Shown here: piece by piece, positions 11,017 through 25,300 of the stretch
How the letters are laid out: every line of letters begins with the position of its first letter
Numbering within the stretch: position 1 is the first letter of the stretch
Assembly (NCBI GenBank): GCA_020726505.1
Contig: JAHLEZ010000036.1
Coordinates: forward strand, 372,001 to 436,000
From: Leptodontidium sp. MPI-SDFR-AT-0119
Lineage: Eukaryota; Ascomycota; Leotiomycetes; Helotiales; Leptodontidiaceae
Length of the DNA: 64,000 nucleotides
Reading direction: 5' to 3'
Program-made: the position numbers and the translations under genes
The notes under the pieces: model-generated
Told to the model about the DNA's origin: nothing
The model's input: only the letters and a program-made list of their open reading frames with translations
Database searches by the model: none

Positions 11017-14000
11017 TCACTTTCCTACCACGGCCGTCGACGCCTTCGTAGCTGGTTGTCCAGGCGGAGCAGTCTGCACTCTCTTCGCATCTGGTTCACC
11101 AGGTATCGAAGTTTCCGAGCCACGCTTCTTGTCCTTCTCTGCCTTGGCAGCTGCTTCTTTTTCCTTCTGAGCTGAGCGGCGGGCTTCTTTGTCTTTGCGC
11201 TCGTTTTCCTTGCGGAGGGCTTTCGATTCGAACTCGTGCCAGTCACCTTCTAGTAGGGCGAGTCTGTGGGGATTTATGTCAGTGTCTGTTGTCTTTGACT
11301 TGAAAGGAGTGAGTGGGAGTGAACTGGGAAAACATACTCAGTAGCTTGTCTCGCTTGAGGCTCCTCCGTTGTGAAGTAAGGATGTTCGAGAACGTCAGCG
11401 GCAGAAGGGCGCTTGTCAGGATCATATTGCAACATAGCTTCGAGGAGTTCGTAAGCGGCAGGTGTAACTCGCTCTTTGTACTTCTCGGCAAAGACATTTG
11501 GGCGTCGAGCTGTTGGTCGGAGGAGCGCAAACCATGCCATGTCAGTAAGCCCAGGCCAGATTGCCTTGGTAGGTGTACCAAGGACGGCATATATCTTCTC
11601 CAGTTGGCTCATTTCTGTTCCATCACCCGGGAATATGGCATGTCGAGTGAATATCTCAACGAGTACGCATGCTGCACTCCAGATATCGACTGCGGGTCCG
11701 TACTGAGTCTCGCCGAGAAGAAGCTCTGGCGAACGGTACCAAATGGTGATGACTCGGTTTGTATAATCCAGCTGGCGACGTTTGGCGTAGAATCTTGCAA
11801 GACCAAAATCTGCAATCTTCAATTGCCCATCGTTGCTGACCAGGATATTAGCCGCCTTAATATCTCGATGGAGAACACCTCGTCGATGCAGATAGTCCAG
11901 GCCCTCGAAGAGTTGCTTGGCAAGATGCTTCTTGTGTGCAGCTTCCAGCTTGAAGGTGGGATGGTTCAGCAAGCCAGTCAGATCGTGTGAGAGATACTCG
12001 AAAACCATGAAGCAGTCGTTCTTCTCCACCATAACTTCCTGCATGTTGACGATGTTTTGGTGCTTCAACGATTGTAGGAGCTTGATCTCTCTGACAGCAG
12101 TTACTGGAAATCCATCTCGCTCTCCCTCCATGCGGATCTTCTTCAACGCTACCAAGCCCTTTGTGAAGACATGAATAGCCTTGAAAACTTTGCCGTATGT
12201 TCCAGATCCAACAACAGACTCGTTACCAGGCTTTCGATAGTAAACGGAATCCGATTTCTTGAAGTCTTCTGAAAGTTGCGGTCTCTCCTTCAAACGCTTC
12301 ATGATCTTTTTAACCTTTCGAGTCGTTGGAGGAGGCGGCTCGCGGAAGTTCTGCTGTCTTGCTGAAGCAGGCTCGGTTGGGATGTTTCGAGAGTTTGGTC
12401 CACGAGGACGATCCGGACTAAATTGGACATTTCTAGCTGGCCCAGCGTTCAACTTTTGAGAAATCTCCAACTTCGGTGTAGTTGGTAGTACTTTCGACTT
12501 TCCCGACAATGTAAAGCTGAACTTTGACGAGTTCTGTTGGGTTTGTTGACTCTGAGGTCCAGTTGGAGGGGGTCGACTAGGCGGTGGCATCGTCTCTTCG
12601 TCCTTCTTCTTGCTCGCCTCCTTGTCTTCAACCTGGAGTTCTTTCGATGGCCTGAACAGATCTTCGGCATCTTCTTCTTCCTCAGCTACCGCCGCTGGCT
12701 TATGCTGAGGGGTCCCGGCTTGAGATCCTGCTTGTGATCCTGCAACCGAACCAGCTCTAGACCCTGAATTCTGTGGGAACTGCTGTGGAGGGGAAACGTG
12801 CTGTGGAGTAACATTGCCAGAAGTACTGGGTTGTCCACGACCTGCACCAGCTTGTGCGTTCCACTGCTGATTTTGGAAATGCCCTCCCCGACCACCTCGA
12901 TGATCACCACGCCCGCCTCGTTGGATGAATTGATTTCCTCGAAATGCTCGTTGGTTGTTACGGAAGTTCGCTTGTGGATATTGCGCATTCATAGGTCCCG
13001 AAGGTGCCTGATACGGAGGGGATTGAGCGTGGTTGTAGAAATGGTTTTGATTCTGTGGACCAGTCGGATAATTCGGCTGCGGTTGCTGCTGCTGCTGCTG
13101 TTGGTAGTTTTGCGGATATTGACTGAAGGTTGTCAGCTAGTACATAGATATAGGCCATTATTACTTACGGTTGGGGGGAGAACTGTTGCTGGCCATAGTT
13201 GCCTCTTCCAGCCGAGTATGGCGATTGAGCTTGAGGAGATCCGCTGTAATGTGAATTTGGGGTCATCTGATGCTGTGGAGATTGTGAGTATTGGCGTGGG
13301 TCAACAGGTGGTGCTTGATTGTATTGTGGCTTGAGAGGGAAGGCAGCCTGCATTGGATTGGCATTGTAGCCATGACCGTAATAGTTTCCTCGTCCATTCA
13401 TCTTATCTGACTTGACCTCAATGCTATTCGCACCGGAGGCAGCAGCGGACGCTGTAGATGCAGAAGCTCTGACGCCCTTGACTTCAATACTATTTGCACC
13501 CGATGCAGCTGGGAATGATGGTTTACCCGATTTCGGCTTGCCTTTGCCTGGCCGAAACTCGTCTCTTGGGAAGTCGTCCCTCGAGCCTCGTCTGCCACCT
13601 CGGTCTCTTGGGGATTTGCCACCACGCTGGTCCTTGTTGAATCTGTGTCCACGTGGGGAGGGTTGGCGAGAGCGATTTGGTGGTCCAGAGCGATCAAAGC
13701 TAGGTGATCTTCGGCCAGCAATTGGTGAACGTTCTCTTTTGTGCTCCTTGCCTCGAGGCTTCTCGATTGGAGATCGCTCTCGTTTTTGCTCCTTTGCCCT
13801 ATCGTCCTTGTACTTGTTCTTGTTGAACGGTGACCTATCACGAGTCTTCTGAGTCGGCCTTGGGGGCGATCTCTCACGTCTTGTATTGTCGGACTTGGGG
13901 AAGGGCTCGCGTCTATCGCGTCGTGGGCTTGGAGAGCGGCCACGTCTATCGAAAGCTCCAGATTCTCGATGTCTCGGCTTGCCCTCTGTGCGAATATCGG

Positions 14001-14667
14001 ACTGTCTACGGTCAGGAGAGTCTCGGCGAGATGGGACTGGAGAAACAGGTCGGCGTTTCTTGTCAGTTTTCGAGTGAGGTCCTGGTCTATGGTCCAATCT
14101 CGATGGGCTCCGTGATGCCTCCCGTCTCGACTTTTTATGTCCGCGTGGTGGAGAGGGGCTTCGACTCTTTCGGCGCTTTACTGATGAAGGAGAGTTGTGT
14201 GTGGTGCTTCGTTTTGGCTTCTCGGGGCCGCGTGTGTCCAGTAGCTCTCGCCCTCTATTCCTCTCACGCACGTCGTCCCAAGAGTCTCGTACAGGCGATC
14301 GCGATGCTCTTCTTCTGCGCTCGGGGGTCCGGTCGCGGGGTCTGTCACTCTGAGCACCGGATCTGGATTTGGCAGGAGTTCGGTCCTTAGAATCCCTCGA
14401 ATCTCGAACGGGTGAGGGTCGTCGGTCGTGGTTGAACTTGCGGTCGCGCGATGGCGATGGTGATCTTCTGACTCCTCGATCAACTCTTCCTCGGTCTCTG
14501 CGGTCGTCACCGTGGCTCCAACTGTCTATCATTTCGACATACCTGCCTGGTCTGGCGGGTCTGTCTGTGGAGTTGTTGGGGGTTGAGTTGTGATCTGGGT
14601 CTGGGTTTTTCGTTCGAGGTTGAGGAGGAGGGAGCCCTTCGGTGATGCTTGGACGACGAGACGCCAT
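11017..14667 (-). CDS. CTK1: CTD kinase catalytic subunit (Ctk1/CDK12-like)
   Basis: Ctk1 phosphorylates Ser2 of the RNA polymerase II C-terminal repeats and links elongation to RNA processing. Three exons: 14667-13169, 13122-11338 and 11263-11017, with introns of 46 and 74 nt, giving about 1176 residues. The N-terminal 330 residues are a dense Arg/Ser and Arg/Asp region like that of metazoan CDK12/13; a Gln run (13080-13103), a Gln/Asn/Pro stretch and RGG-type glycines follow. The kinase domain has the Gly loop GSGTYG (about 805-810), Lys827, a PITAIRE-type helix reading PVTAVRE (about 839-845), HRD (918-920), DFG (938-940) and a T-loop Thr near 954. The C-terminal exon carries the family GDWHEFESK segment and a charged tail. 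All active-site residues are present. Confidence 0.93.
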
Positions 14668-15090
14668 TTGCCCCTAGCCGAACGAAGCGCCCCAGATATC
14701 AGAGCAAGCCAGCAGATAGCAGCCTGCACCTGCGCCTGCGCCTGACAGAGAGGGCAGTGAAAAGACAGGAAGCGGATGGAAGGAAAACAAAAACAAAAAT
14801 CGGCAGTCGAGGAGCGGCGTACTGCGAGTGAGTGATAGATGAGATGGATGGATGGCCTTACTGTCTGTCGTAGTAAAGGTTGGTTCTGGGTTCACCTACC
14901 GTGGGCGAGGTGTTGTGTTGCGAGATCAAGGTCCAGCCAGGCTCTCTCGATACCGCACCGCCGCACCGCACTGTGCCCGAACCGCGACTGCGACTGCGAC
15001 TGCGACCTTGATTGATTGACCCCGGTCGGGTCGGGTCAGGCCAGGCCTGATTGCTCGCTGCAAAAGAGCCGCTTCGGTAGCGCCTCCTCT

Positions 15091-15180
15091 GCTTCTGCTT
15101 CTGCTTCTGCTTCTGCTTCTGCTGCACTGCTCTGCTCTGTTCTCCTCGTCTCTGCCTCTGCATCTGCATCTGCATCTGCC
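15091..15180. repeat. GCTTCT / CATCTG hexanucleotide repeats
   Basis: Five perfect copies of GCTTCT (15091-15120) are followed within 35 bp by CTCTG/CATCTG copies (15146-15180). The repeats lie about 430-520 bp upstream of the CTK1 start. The hexamer period explains the long Ser/Ala and Arg/Gln frames seen on both strands, which are not real genes. Confidence 0.8.
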
Positions 15181-15250
15181 TCGTTCCTCCCCCCGACAAT
15201 AATCATTACAAGTCACACGAATAAGTTATCTACGGGTACGCCCAAAGCAA

Positions 15251-15275
15251 GTGCGCGTGCGCGCGCGCGCGTGCA
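15251..15275. repeat. Alternating purine-pyrimidine GC tract
   Basis: The 25-bp run is strictly alternating (GTGCGCGT then GC repeats, ending GTGCA), a class of sequence that can adopt the Z-DNA form. It is about 590 bp upstream of the CTK1 start. Confidence 0.7.
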
Positions 15276-16586
15276 GGCAATTCAAAACCCCCAAGCCAGA
15301 AACAGTACCACATCCTCCTCTTCCTCCATCTCATGCATAATCAATCCCATAACCCGTTGCAGGAGTGAATAAAAGGATGCATCTCAGCCAAAGTAACATA
15401 AGTTCTCGTCGCTGGGCAGCGACTAAAGGCAACTCGGTTCTGCCAACACATCTTGGATGTACTGCAACCTTTGTCATGGTAGTAGCCGTACCTAGCTAGG
15501 ATGGGTGTAGAAAGTCGTTTCCCGTTTCCTTGTGTTGTGTGTCCTTTTCTGCCATGCAGTGACTGGAGTCGATGACAGAGAGTCAGGTGTAGTGAAAGTC
15601 GACGAAGAACTGCCTGCGATACGAGCCCATAGTTGGTAGCTGGAATTTCGGCGCTCAGTATGGTAGATATTCAAATGTCCTTCAACGAAGACAGACAATG
15701 GCCCCGAGCGTCCTTAATAATCGACGTCACAGTTTGCTTGTGCTTGGGGCCGCAAACCCATAATCAGTAGACCTCTTGTGCGCGGCATATCTGGGAGTCC
15801 AGTAATGTCAAGCCATGAAGCTAGAGGTTGCGTAGCTGGTCAGGAGCAGTAGATCGAGCGTTGCCATCTCTGCCATCCATTACGGAAGTACCTGCAAACA
15901 CCGAGAGGGTGAGGTGTTGGGGAGAGGAGCGGAAAAAGGTTGACATTTCAACTTGACAACACGATCATAACTGCCGTTCAACAACTGTATGTGAGAGAAA
16001 GAAGAAGAAATGATATCAAGCCCTTTGCATCCTTCGCCGGTCCTTGGTAACTGCCCCTCAAAATGGCTCGCCAAGCGTAGACAGCAGGCCTCCTTTGGGA
16101 AACAGCCATGCTACTGTATACTCTTCAATACTGTTCAAAACTGGGGTCATGGCGAGTTCGATTGCTCGAGAGACTGATATGATGGACTGGTAGACCGAGG
16201 GGTTCTGGGGTCAACTTGAAGTTGGGATCGGAGGACTGCTGACGATGAGGCGATCGGGGGTTCCGAGATCCCAACCTTCCAACACCCAGAGGGCATCATA
16301 TCCAGTACCTGCTATTGGTATTCTCCATTGTCTGCGAAGTCTCTCTTTGTCTTGTCTGAATGGTCTGCCACGGCGGAAGGCGCGTAACTGTGATGATGGA
16401 TCTGGTAAAAGAGCGGTGGTCGGTCTGTCGTGGGGATCTGATTCCTGCGACCGGTGATCCGCAGAGCCTCGATTCTCCCAAATAATACTGTCCTGCTTTT
16501 CTCGTTAGATATCAATGAGATGCTACGACGTGCGCGTTCTGTAAAGACTGGTAGATATGTTTGCCTGCCCGTCGTGGCTGTTGGTT

Positions 16587-16662
16587 CGAGGAAGGGAACT
16601 TCGAACCTGGCAGGTTCCAGGTGGTAAACGCAAGTGTTAGCCGCTAGACTCACCGCTCCTCG
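16587..16662 (-). ncRNA. tRNA-like segment, possible tRNA relic
   Basis: On the minus strand a 76-nt stretch begins CGAGGAG and ends TTCCTCG, which pair as a 7-bp acceptor-like stem with one G-T pair. An A-box-like GAGTCTAGCGGCTAAC sits at the D-arm position and a B-box-like GGTTCGAAGTTCC at the T-arm position, with the TTCGAAG loop exactly 12 nt from the end. The T stem and anticodon stem do not pair properly, so a functional tRNA is unlikely. A decayed tRNA or tRNA-derived SINE head is possible. Confidence 0.3.
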
Positions 16663-17814
16663 AAACGCGTTCTGCCATTCTGACCGCGAGCGCGAGACAC
16701 ATCACATCACATCATGTCCATCCTCTTTGACTGCATGCTGTTTGTCAAGGCAATAGAATCAATCTGGCATTGTAATATACCACTATCTTTACACAGTTCT
16801 TCATGAGACGTGTTTCAGGGTAAATCAGCTACAGACAAGTCACATCTTCCTAGTCCCAACTTGCATTAAAGACCAGCTATTTTTGAGACACTGAGACAGC
16901 GAGAAGCAATGCTGTTAGCCATCAAGTTCTTCGTGGATTCTACAAATCTCTGATTTGCAAATAGTTGCTTTATCCCGTCTACCGACTCAGCCCTACAGAA
17001 CTCAAACTGCAGCTGAGAAGTAAGGACTCCCAGAGCTGGGAAGGCTGATGAGCAACCTACCAGCGGACTAGCTAGCCATCTTGCACATCACAACATCAAG
17101 GCTCTGTTCTATTTCTTTTTCCCCTTTTCCCCTTCTTTTTGCAGCGATCCGAGGGGCTGCCTGTAGACATATACATACCACAGGCTGCGGAAACCGCATC
17201 AAAATGGAAACTCCTCATGTACACATAGAGCTTCAGATTATCTTGGGAGAGAGAACAATAGCTTATGTCTCGCAATATTTCAAGGACTTCTATTTATTTC
17301 CACATTCGTCAAGTAGCGGCCGGACGCTTCAGATTAATTGTTGCGTGAAATTCTGGTTCAACCGTTCAAGACGGAACCCGGAATTCGTTGTAACTTGATT
17401 CTCAACAATGTGCTGCGTCCTAGCTGCGTAAGCCTCCCTCACAGACCATCATTCAGAATAAAACATATTCTTCAGGCAGGTAACACAAAGATAACGTTCA
17501 AGACTGGTTCACAGGCAAGATGACCACACTCTGTTGACTTACCACTCACTATCAACCCACTCAAGTAAAAAACCGTTTAGAGGAAACGAATCATTTCTAG
17601 TATTCTATGTCTCAACATCTATCGATACCATCTACAATACAGGAAGAATCGCAAAACCGCAAGAATTCTGCTGCGAGCACTATCAGAAATACCAATCTAT
17701 CTGTCTCCCCAACTCCCAAATACTCTCTCTTCACATATCAGATTCCTCGCCATAGTCTCTCGAGTTGCCGTAGCGGCTGGAACTCCCAGAAGAAACCCCC
17801 GGTTGATTACCAGT

Positions 17815-19488
17815 CTACACACTTCCCAACCCCGTGCTCGACGCAGAGTTCCTCATTTTCTCCTTCCAAACTCGCTCTTCCTCCTTACTCATACCCTCCC
17901 TCCATTCATTAGCCACATCGTCTGATTCCTGGGCTTTCATAGCTTCTTCATCTCTCTTAAACTCTTCAACTTTCATAGCATTCCATTCCTCCTCAACTCT
18001 CTTCGCCTCCTCAGCCTTCCTGACCCCCTCAGCTTTCTTCGCCGCTTCCCTCTCCTCCCTCTTCTTTTGCGCATACGCCCAATCATTCGACTCCTTCAAC
18101 TCCTCTGTCTCCTCATAAACTTTGGGCTCAATCTCCAGCCACTCATAGTCCTGCCACAGAGGATTCTTAGGCCTGTCTTTACTCCCATCATCAGACATAT
18201 ACATCTCATCCTCGGTAGCCGGCGTATCCTTCCCCGTAACAGGATCCACATAACCCCATAGCATCATACCCATGATATGATTCTTCAGATCCAGACGTCT
18301 ACGCACCGCCTCCCGAACAACAAGTTCATCCGGTCGATACAGATGCACTCTTCCTTTCCCCCAGCCCTCCAGATGTCCCGTTCCGATTTCCTCAGGCGGG
18401 ATACCGAGGATAGAGTAATGTCTATGCTGAGGTTTAACTTCCCAATCATACCTAACCGCAGCCCTAACAATCTCCTCCGTCTCCGTGAACGCCGTTCGTT
18501 TAAGCAGTTTACAAAGCGGCGTCAGGCCTCGTTGTCCCAACATGAGTTTGCGGAGGTGATCTTCACCAGGGCCATCAATCGGGTCATTGAAGCGCATATC
18601 CAGCTTCACGACAAACATCTGGATATGGAAGATATCCAGGGCCGAGAAATAGTCGCTGTGCATGACTTGTGCACGTCGCGCACTCGTCGCGATGTCCATG
18701 ACCAGCCACATCTTCTTGAGCGTGAGGTTCATTTCAGGAGGCATGCGGTGGCCCTGTCGCGCCATGCAGGCGAGGATGTCGCGGACGGTTTTCGCGCGGT
18801 GGACGGCCATCTGTAGCCAGCGGATGCTGGGGACCATGCGGACTACGTTCGGCTTAGTAGGGTGAGGACGTCCGACGGGATCACGGACGCAGAGGCTCTC
18901 GTAGAGGGTGAAGGGGAAGATACGGGCTGCTTCTGGGGCTTGCTGGTTGGCGCAGAGCTTCATGGTGTGCGTGAGGTGGCCGTTGATTATCCCGTTGACG
19001 TGTTTGTGGATGCAGTATAGGGAGAGGAGGGAGGATGGATCCATGTATTTGGCTAGTTCGATGACGAGCTCTGGATTGCTGCTGATGCGGGCGAAGAAAT
19101 CTTTCTCTTTTGCTTTGGGATACTCTTCTCCCTCGATCTTCTCCTCATCGTCTCCTCTCATCTTCTTCGAAGCCGCGGCAAGAGACTCAGCTAAGACCTC
19201 GACGGCAGGTTCAATGCCAGTTGCGGCAATGGCTTTGGTGGGGATAGAAAATCGCGCCTCTTCAGCCGCTTTCAGTGCCTCTTCTACTGTTACGGTTTTC
19301 TTTCCCGTGACAAAGGTGCGGTGGAATTTGTATACTTCGAACTCGTCGATTTCGGGAGCCCAGGGGAGGGGGCCATAGCCAGGGGCTGGGAGCTCGTCGT
19401 TTCCCATGTCGAAGGCGGGATTGTTGATTTTAGGCTTCGATTTGCCGCTGCCTTTGCCTTTGGCTTTGTTCTTTCCTTTGCGGTCCAT
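17815..19488 (-). CDS. F-box-like hypothetical protein
   Basis: A single exon encodes 557 residues. The N terminus is a basic Lys/Gly-rich stretch (residues 1-20). An F-box-like helical segment (SNPELVIELAKYMDPSSLLS, about 137-156) heads the main domain, which continues in a form seen in many ascomycete proteins of unknown role. The last 100 residues are a highly charged Glu/Lys/Arg coiled coil (about 455-540). If the F-box reading is right it would be a substrate adaptor of an SCF ubiquitin ligase, but the motif is weak. The start at 19488 gives a clean lysine-rich N terminus; no upstream in-frame extension is needed. The 5' flank faces the 3' end of HAT2. Confidence 0.75.
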   Translation of the reverse strand: MDRKGKNKAKGKGSGKSKPKINNPAFDMGNDELPAPGYGPLPWAPEIDEFEVYKFHRTFVTGKKTVTVEEALKAAEEARFSIPTKAIAATGIEPAVEVLAESLAAASKKMRGDDEEKIEGEEYPKAKEKDFFARISSNPELVIELAKYMDPSSLLSLYCIHKHVNGIINGHLTHTMKLCANQQAPEAARIFPFTLYESLCVRDPVGRPHPTKPNVVRMVPSIRWLQMAVHRAKTVRDILACMARQGHRMPPEMNLTLKKMWLVMDIATSARRAQVMHSDYFSALDIFHIQMFVVKLDMRFNDPIDGPGEDHLRKLMLGQRGLTPLCKLLKRTAFTETEEIVRAAVRYDWEVKPQHRHYSILGIPPEEIGTGHLEGWGKGRVHLYRPDELVVREAVRRRLDLKNHIMGMMLWGYVDPVTGKDTPATEDEMYMSDDGSKDRPKNPLWQDYEWLEIEPKVYEETEELKESNDWAYAQKKREEREAAKKAEGVRKAEEAKRVEEEWNAMKVEEFKRDEEAMKAQESDDVANEWREGMSKEEERVWKEKMRNSASSTGLGSV

Positions 19489-20285
19489 TTTGATGTTTGG
19501 GTATGTGTGGGTGAAAGTTGGTGGACTTAGGTTTGGTGCTGATGATTGGGAGATGATGGGAGGTTGGTGTTGCTTGTTCGGAGGCGGGGGTGGGGATTTG
19601 TCATGTTGTGGAGATTTTGAATGTGGTATTTCTGTGGTCGCAAAGTAGAGGTGAGTGGGAAATGTTCGGTTGTTGGGGACTAGCGTGGCAGCGATGTAAA
19701 CAAACGAGTCGGCAGGCTAGTTCGGGAGAAGCAGCCTGAAATTGACCACTAATCCATGCACTCTGGCAGCTAAGTGCTTCATTCAATACGAGGGAAATGA
19801 CAGGATAGACCAGCGCGTAAAAATGGAATTGTTGACCGGTCGCTAGATCAGGAATCCTAAGCTCGGTACGATGGAGATGAATACCTTGCACAGCAAGAAG
19901 AACAAATTTTTCTGGCAGCTCACGTGGAGTGGGATGGCCAACAACATATCACCCATTCAAGAACAGCCAGGATAGCTTGTGTTCAACATGACGCTGGTAC
20001 GGGACAACAAGGGCAGATTTGTCTCGAGTAATGCCCCCAGAACCGTCACGACATAGAAGTAGAGAAACTACATACAAGAGTTATTTACCTGCACAAGAAC
20101 GTGCCCAATGATACCACGGGCTGAAGTGAAATCAAATTCATTATCATCCCATGAACGCCATGCCGCCCTTCTTAGCTACACGCGACTATGGCTGTAACTC
20201 CTTTTCCTTCACCAAGCCAGGAACATGCACCAACTCTCTCGGTATCGCTTGGGTATCCATCCTACATTTCTGTCCTTCACCCACC
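19489..20285. other. Spacer between F-box-like gene and HAT2 3' end
   Basis: About 800 bp with no recognisable gene. It should hold the promoter of the F-box-like gene (right of 19488) and the HAT2 3' UTR. No repeat or RNA gene was noticed. Confidence 0.4.
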
Positions 20286-21899
<1,614 letters not shown>

Positions 21900-22366
21900 C
21901 TCTGCAGAGAGGTGAGAGGAGTGAGAAGTTGTGGATGTAGAGAGAAGTGAGGTTGAAGATAGTTGGATTGGATCAGTCAAATTGAATCGCGTAGAGACGC
22001 GACTGGAATTGGTGCAGTGCAGCCTCTTCTGCAAGTCTTGGCGTTGTGCCCTGTGCGTTCAAGGCTGAGGTTTTGGATCTTGACGTCTTGCGCTTCTTCT
22101 TTGCTCTTTGCGAAACCCCAACTCAATCACGAAACACCACCACAAAGGTCATCAAGACCACAAAAAGTACTCGAGAGACGGATCTTCTATCTCGTCGCAG
22201 TTCTAGAAGTTGCGCAATTGAAAGCGCACTTTCCTCAAGGTGAATAGACGCAGCTCCCGGTAACAGGAAGCTACTCTCTTGCCCGCTACTCAAGAGTCAT
22301 TCGACTCATCAACACCAAACAACAACACACCACAACACACGGCGCACCGCGCAGTACTCAATCACC
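21900..22366. promoter_or_regulatory. Bidirectional HAT2/XRN1 promoter
   Basis: A 467-bp spacer separates two divergent start codons, so both promoters must lie inside it. The XRN1-proximal 80 bp are rich in ACAACA/ACCACA, common in fungal leaders. No strong known motif was identified. Confidence 0.6.
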
Positions 22367-25300
22367 ATGGGTGTCCCCAAGTTCTTCAGATGGATGAGCG
22401 AGAGGTATCCGGCAATCTCGCAACTGATTGCAGAGAATCGCATCCCGGAATTCGATTGTCTTTACCTGGACATGAACGGTATTATCCACAATTGTACGCA
22501 CAAGGACTCCGACGACGCCATGTTTCGAATGACAGAAGAGCAGATGTTTATCGCCATCTTCAACTACATTGAGCATCTGTTTGGCAAGATCAAGCCGAAG
22601 CAGCTCTTCTTCATGGCAATCGATGGAGTGGCGCCGAGAGCAAAGATGAACCAGCAGCGAGCTCGAAGATTCCGAACTGCGCTGGATGCTGAGACTGCCA
22701 GAGACAAGGCGATCAAAGAAGGAAAGGAGATGCCAAAGGAGGAGGCATTCGATAGTAATGCGATTACTCCAGGTAGGTCGCACCAGCCTTGCGCCAAATT
22801 TGCCACACTAACGTTTTCAAGGTACGGAGTTTATGCACAAGCTCACCCAGCAGTTGAAGTATTTCATCAACAAGAAAGTGTCGGAGGACAAGGATTGGCA
22901 GGGCGTCGAGGTTGTTCTGTCCGGTCACGAAGTTCCTGGAGAAGGAGAGCACAAGATCATGGAGTACATTCGATTAGCGAAGGCGCAACCCGATTACGAT
23001 GCGAATATTCGACACTGTTTGTACGGTCTCGATGCCGACTTGATCATGTTGGGTCTGCTGAGTCACGATCCACATTTCTGTCTGTTGCGAGAAGAGGTTA
23101 CATTCGGACGACAAAGCAAGGCGAAGTCCAAGGAGCTGGAGCATCAAAATTTCTATCTGATGCATCTCTGCATTGTACGAGAATATCTGGAGTTAGAATT
23201 TCAGGAGTTGAAAGAGCCTGGCGTTCTTTCCTCTCCATTCGACCTAGAACGAGTTATCGATGATTTCATTCTCATGGCATTCTTTGTTGGCAACGATTTC
23301 TTGCCTAATCTGCCAAATTTGCATATCAACGAAGGAGCATTGGCGTTGATGTTCAAGATCTACAAGACGGTTTTGCCAAAGGCTGGGGGTTTCATCAATG
23401 AGGGCGGCGTTATCAACATGCAAAGACTGGCAATGTTGCTGGAGGAACTTTCTCATGTTGAATATCGCTTTTTCGAGTCAGAAAACTCAGACAAGAGCTG
23501 GTTCAGAGGCAAGCAAATGGCAAAGGAAGATGTGATGGTCAAAGGAAAGACCAAGGGTAAAGTTACTATGACCACGCCTCAGCGAGAGGTCTGGAAGGGG
23601 GTCAAGAAGTATGTTACTAGCCGCTCTGACCAACCACTGGACCTTCCCAGCACTTTGCCGGCAGCAGATCGGAAGTTCGTTCAAGATCTCGCTGAGAGCC
23701 TTCATTTGGAATGGAAGACGGTAGAAAATGAGCTGGGCGATCGTCACATGCAACTGACTTTCCCGCCAAAGCTTGAGGCAGACGAAGACAGTGAGGATGA
23801 GGATGAGGAATCTCAACTTGCAATTCTGCGAGTCGTCAAGCAATATGACAACGCCAAGATTGTTGATGTCTCCAAGGCCGAGGCTCAGGCCGAGATGGAC
23901 AAGCAGTACGAGGCCAAATTTCAAGAATGGAAAGACAAGTACTATCAGGGAAAGTTCGAGTGGGACCGAAAGAACGACACCGAGTTGACAAAGTTATGTG
24001 AGAACTATGTTCAGGGCCTCCAGTGGGTTCTTCATTACTACTACAGAGGAGTTGTCTCTTGGCCATGGTACTATCAGTATCACTACTCACCTATGATCTC
24101 CGGTAAGCAATGACAGCTGACTGAAATGGCTCTTGCTAATCTAGTACCAGATGTTATCAAAGGTTTGAAGGCTAATGTCGATTTCAAGCTTGGGCAACCT
24201 TTCCACCCCTATGAACAACTTATGGGTGTACTTCCTGACAGAAGTAAGAGCATTGTACCGAAAGTGTACCATGATTTGATGACAAATCCCGCTTCTCCCA
24301 TTATCGATTTCTATCCTCGAGATTTCGAGCTTGATATGAACGGGAAGAAGATGGAATGGGAGGCAGTGGTCAAGATCCCTTTCATCGATGAGAAGAGACT
24401 TCTTGATGCTATGGGACCAAAGAACGCCCTTTTGAGCGACGACGAAAAGTTCAGGAACGAGTTTGGAGTCACATTGAAGTTCAGCCACGATCCCGATATC
24501 GACTTCACATATCCGTCATCCCTTGTCGGCGTCTTCCCAGATATTCCACACTGTCACTGTGTTGAGAACATTTTTGACCTGCCAACCATCGAAGGATTGG
24601 AATATCACGTGGGATTGATGGATGGTGTCAAGCTTGGTGATGCTGCACTTGCCGGCTTCCCCAGCTTGGCAACTCTCCCGTACAACGCTACTTTGGGATT
24701 CCACGGCGTCAATGTCTTCCAGCAAGACAGTCGCAATGAGAGTATGGTGGTAACCATCGAGAACACCGAAGAACGAACAAACGTGAAGACTGCCGTCATG
24801 AAGCTTGGTCAGCGTGTGTTTGTCGGATATCCATTCCTAAATGAGGCCAAGGTTGTCAAGGTCTCAGATGAGCTTTTCGACTACTTTCCCTCTGAAGACG
24901 GAACTTCTCATCCGATTCAGAAGCCTCATGGCCCCCGTGAGATTGATGACTTCCGGAAGAAGGCGGAGAGACTTGAGAACAATTACAGCAAGCGTCTCGG
25001 CATCATCATTGGTCCCGTCGAGTCGATCATGCACATTGAGATGCTGAAGGGTCTGAAGAAGACTGATGAAGGAGCCACCATCAAAGAGTACGATGTTATT
25101 CCTGGAATGGATACAGAGTTTGCTTCCCAGGTGGTGGTTGACGAGGTCATCAGTGAGGATCCACGGTTCATTGAGAAGGCGGCTGTTCCTATTGAAGAGG
25201 AATTTCCTCCAGGGTCGAGGAACTTCTTCCTCGGAGAATTCAATTACGGTCGGCCTCTGGAAGTTGTTGATCATAAGGACAACAAGACAGAGGTCTGGCT

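Larger units (their letters stand above)
14668..17814. other. Long spacer upstream of CTK1 without a recognised gene
   Basis: About 3.1 kb between the CTK1 start and the 3' end of the F-box-like gene. It holds GCTTCT hexamer repeats (15091-15120), CATCTG repeats (15151-15180), an alternating purine-pyrimidine tract (15251-15275) and a tRNA-like segment (16587-16662). Open frames here are low-complexity shadows of the repeats. No protein gene is supported. Confidence 0.5.

Noticed and set aside
15016..15372. Open frames of Ser/Ala and Arg/Gln repeats on both strands
   Set aside because: They result from GCTTCT and CATCTG hexamer repeats and have no coding features.
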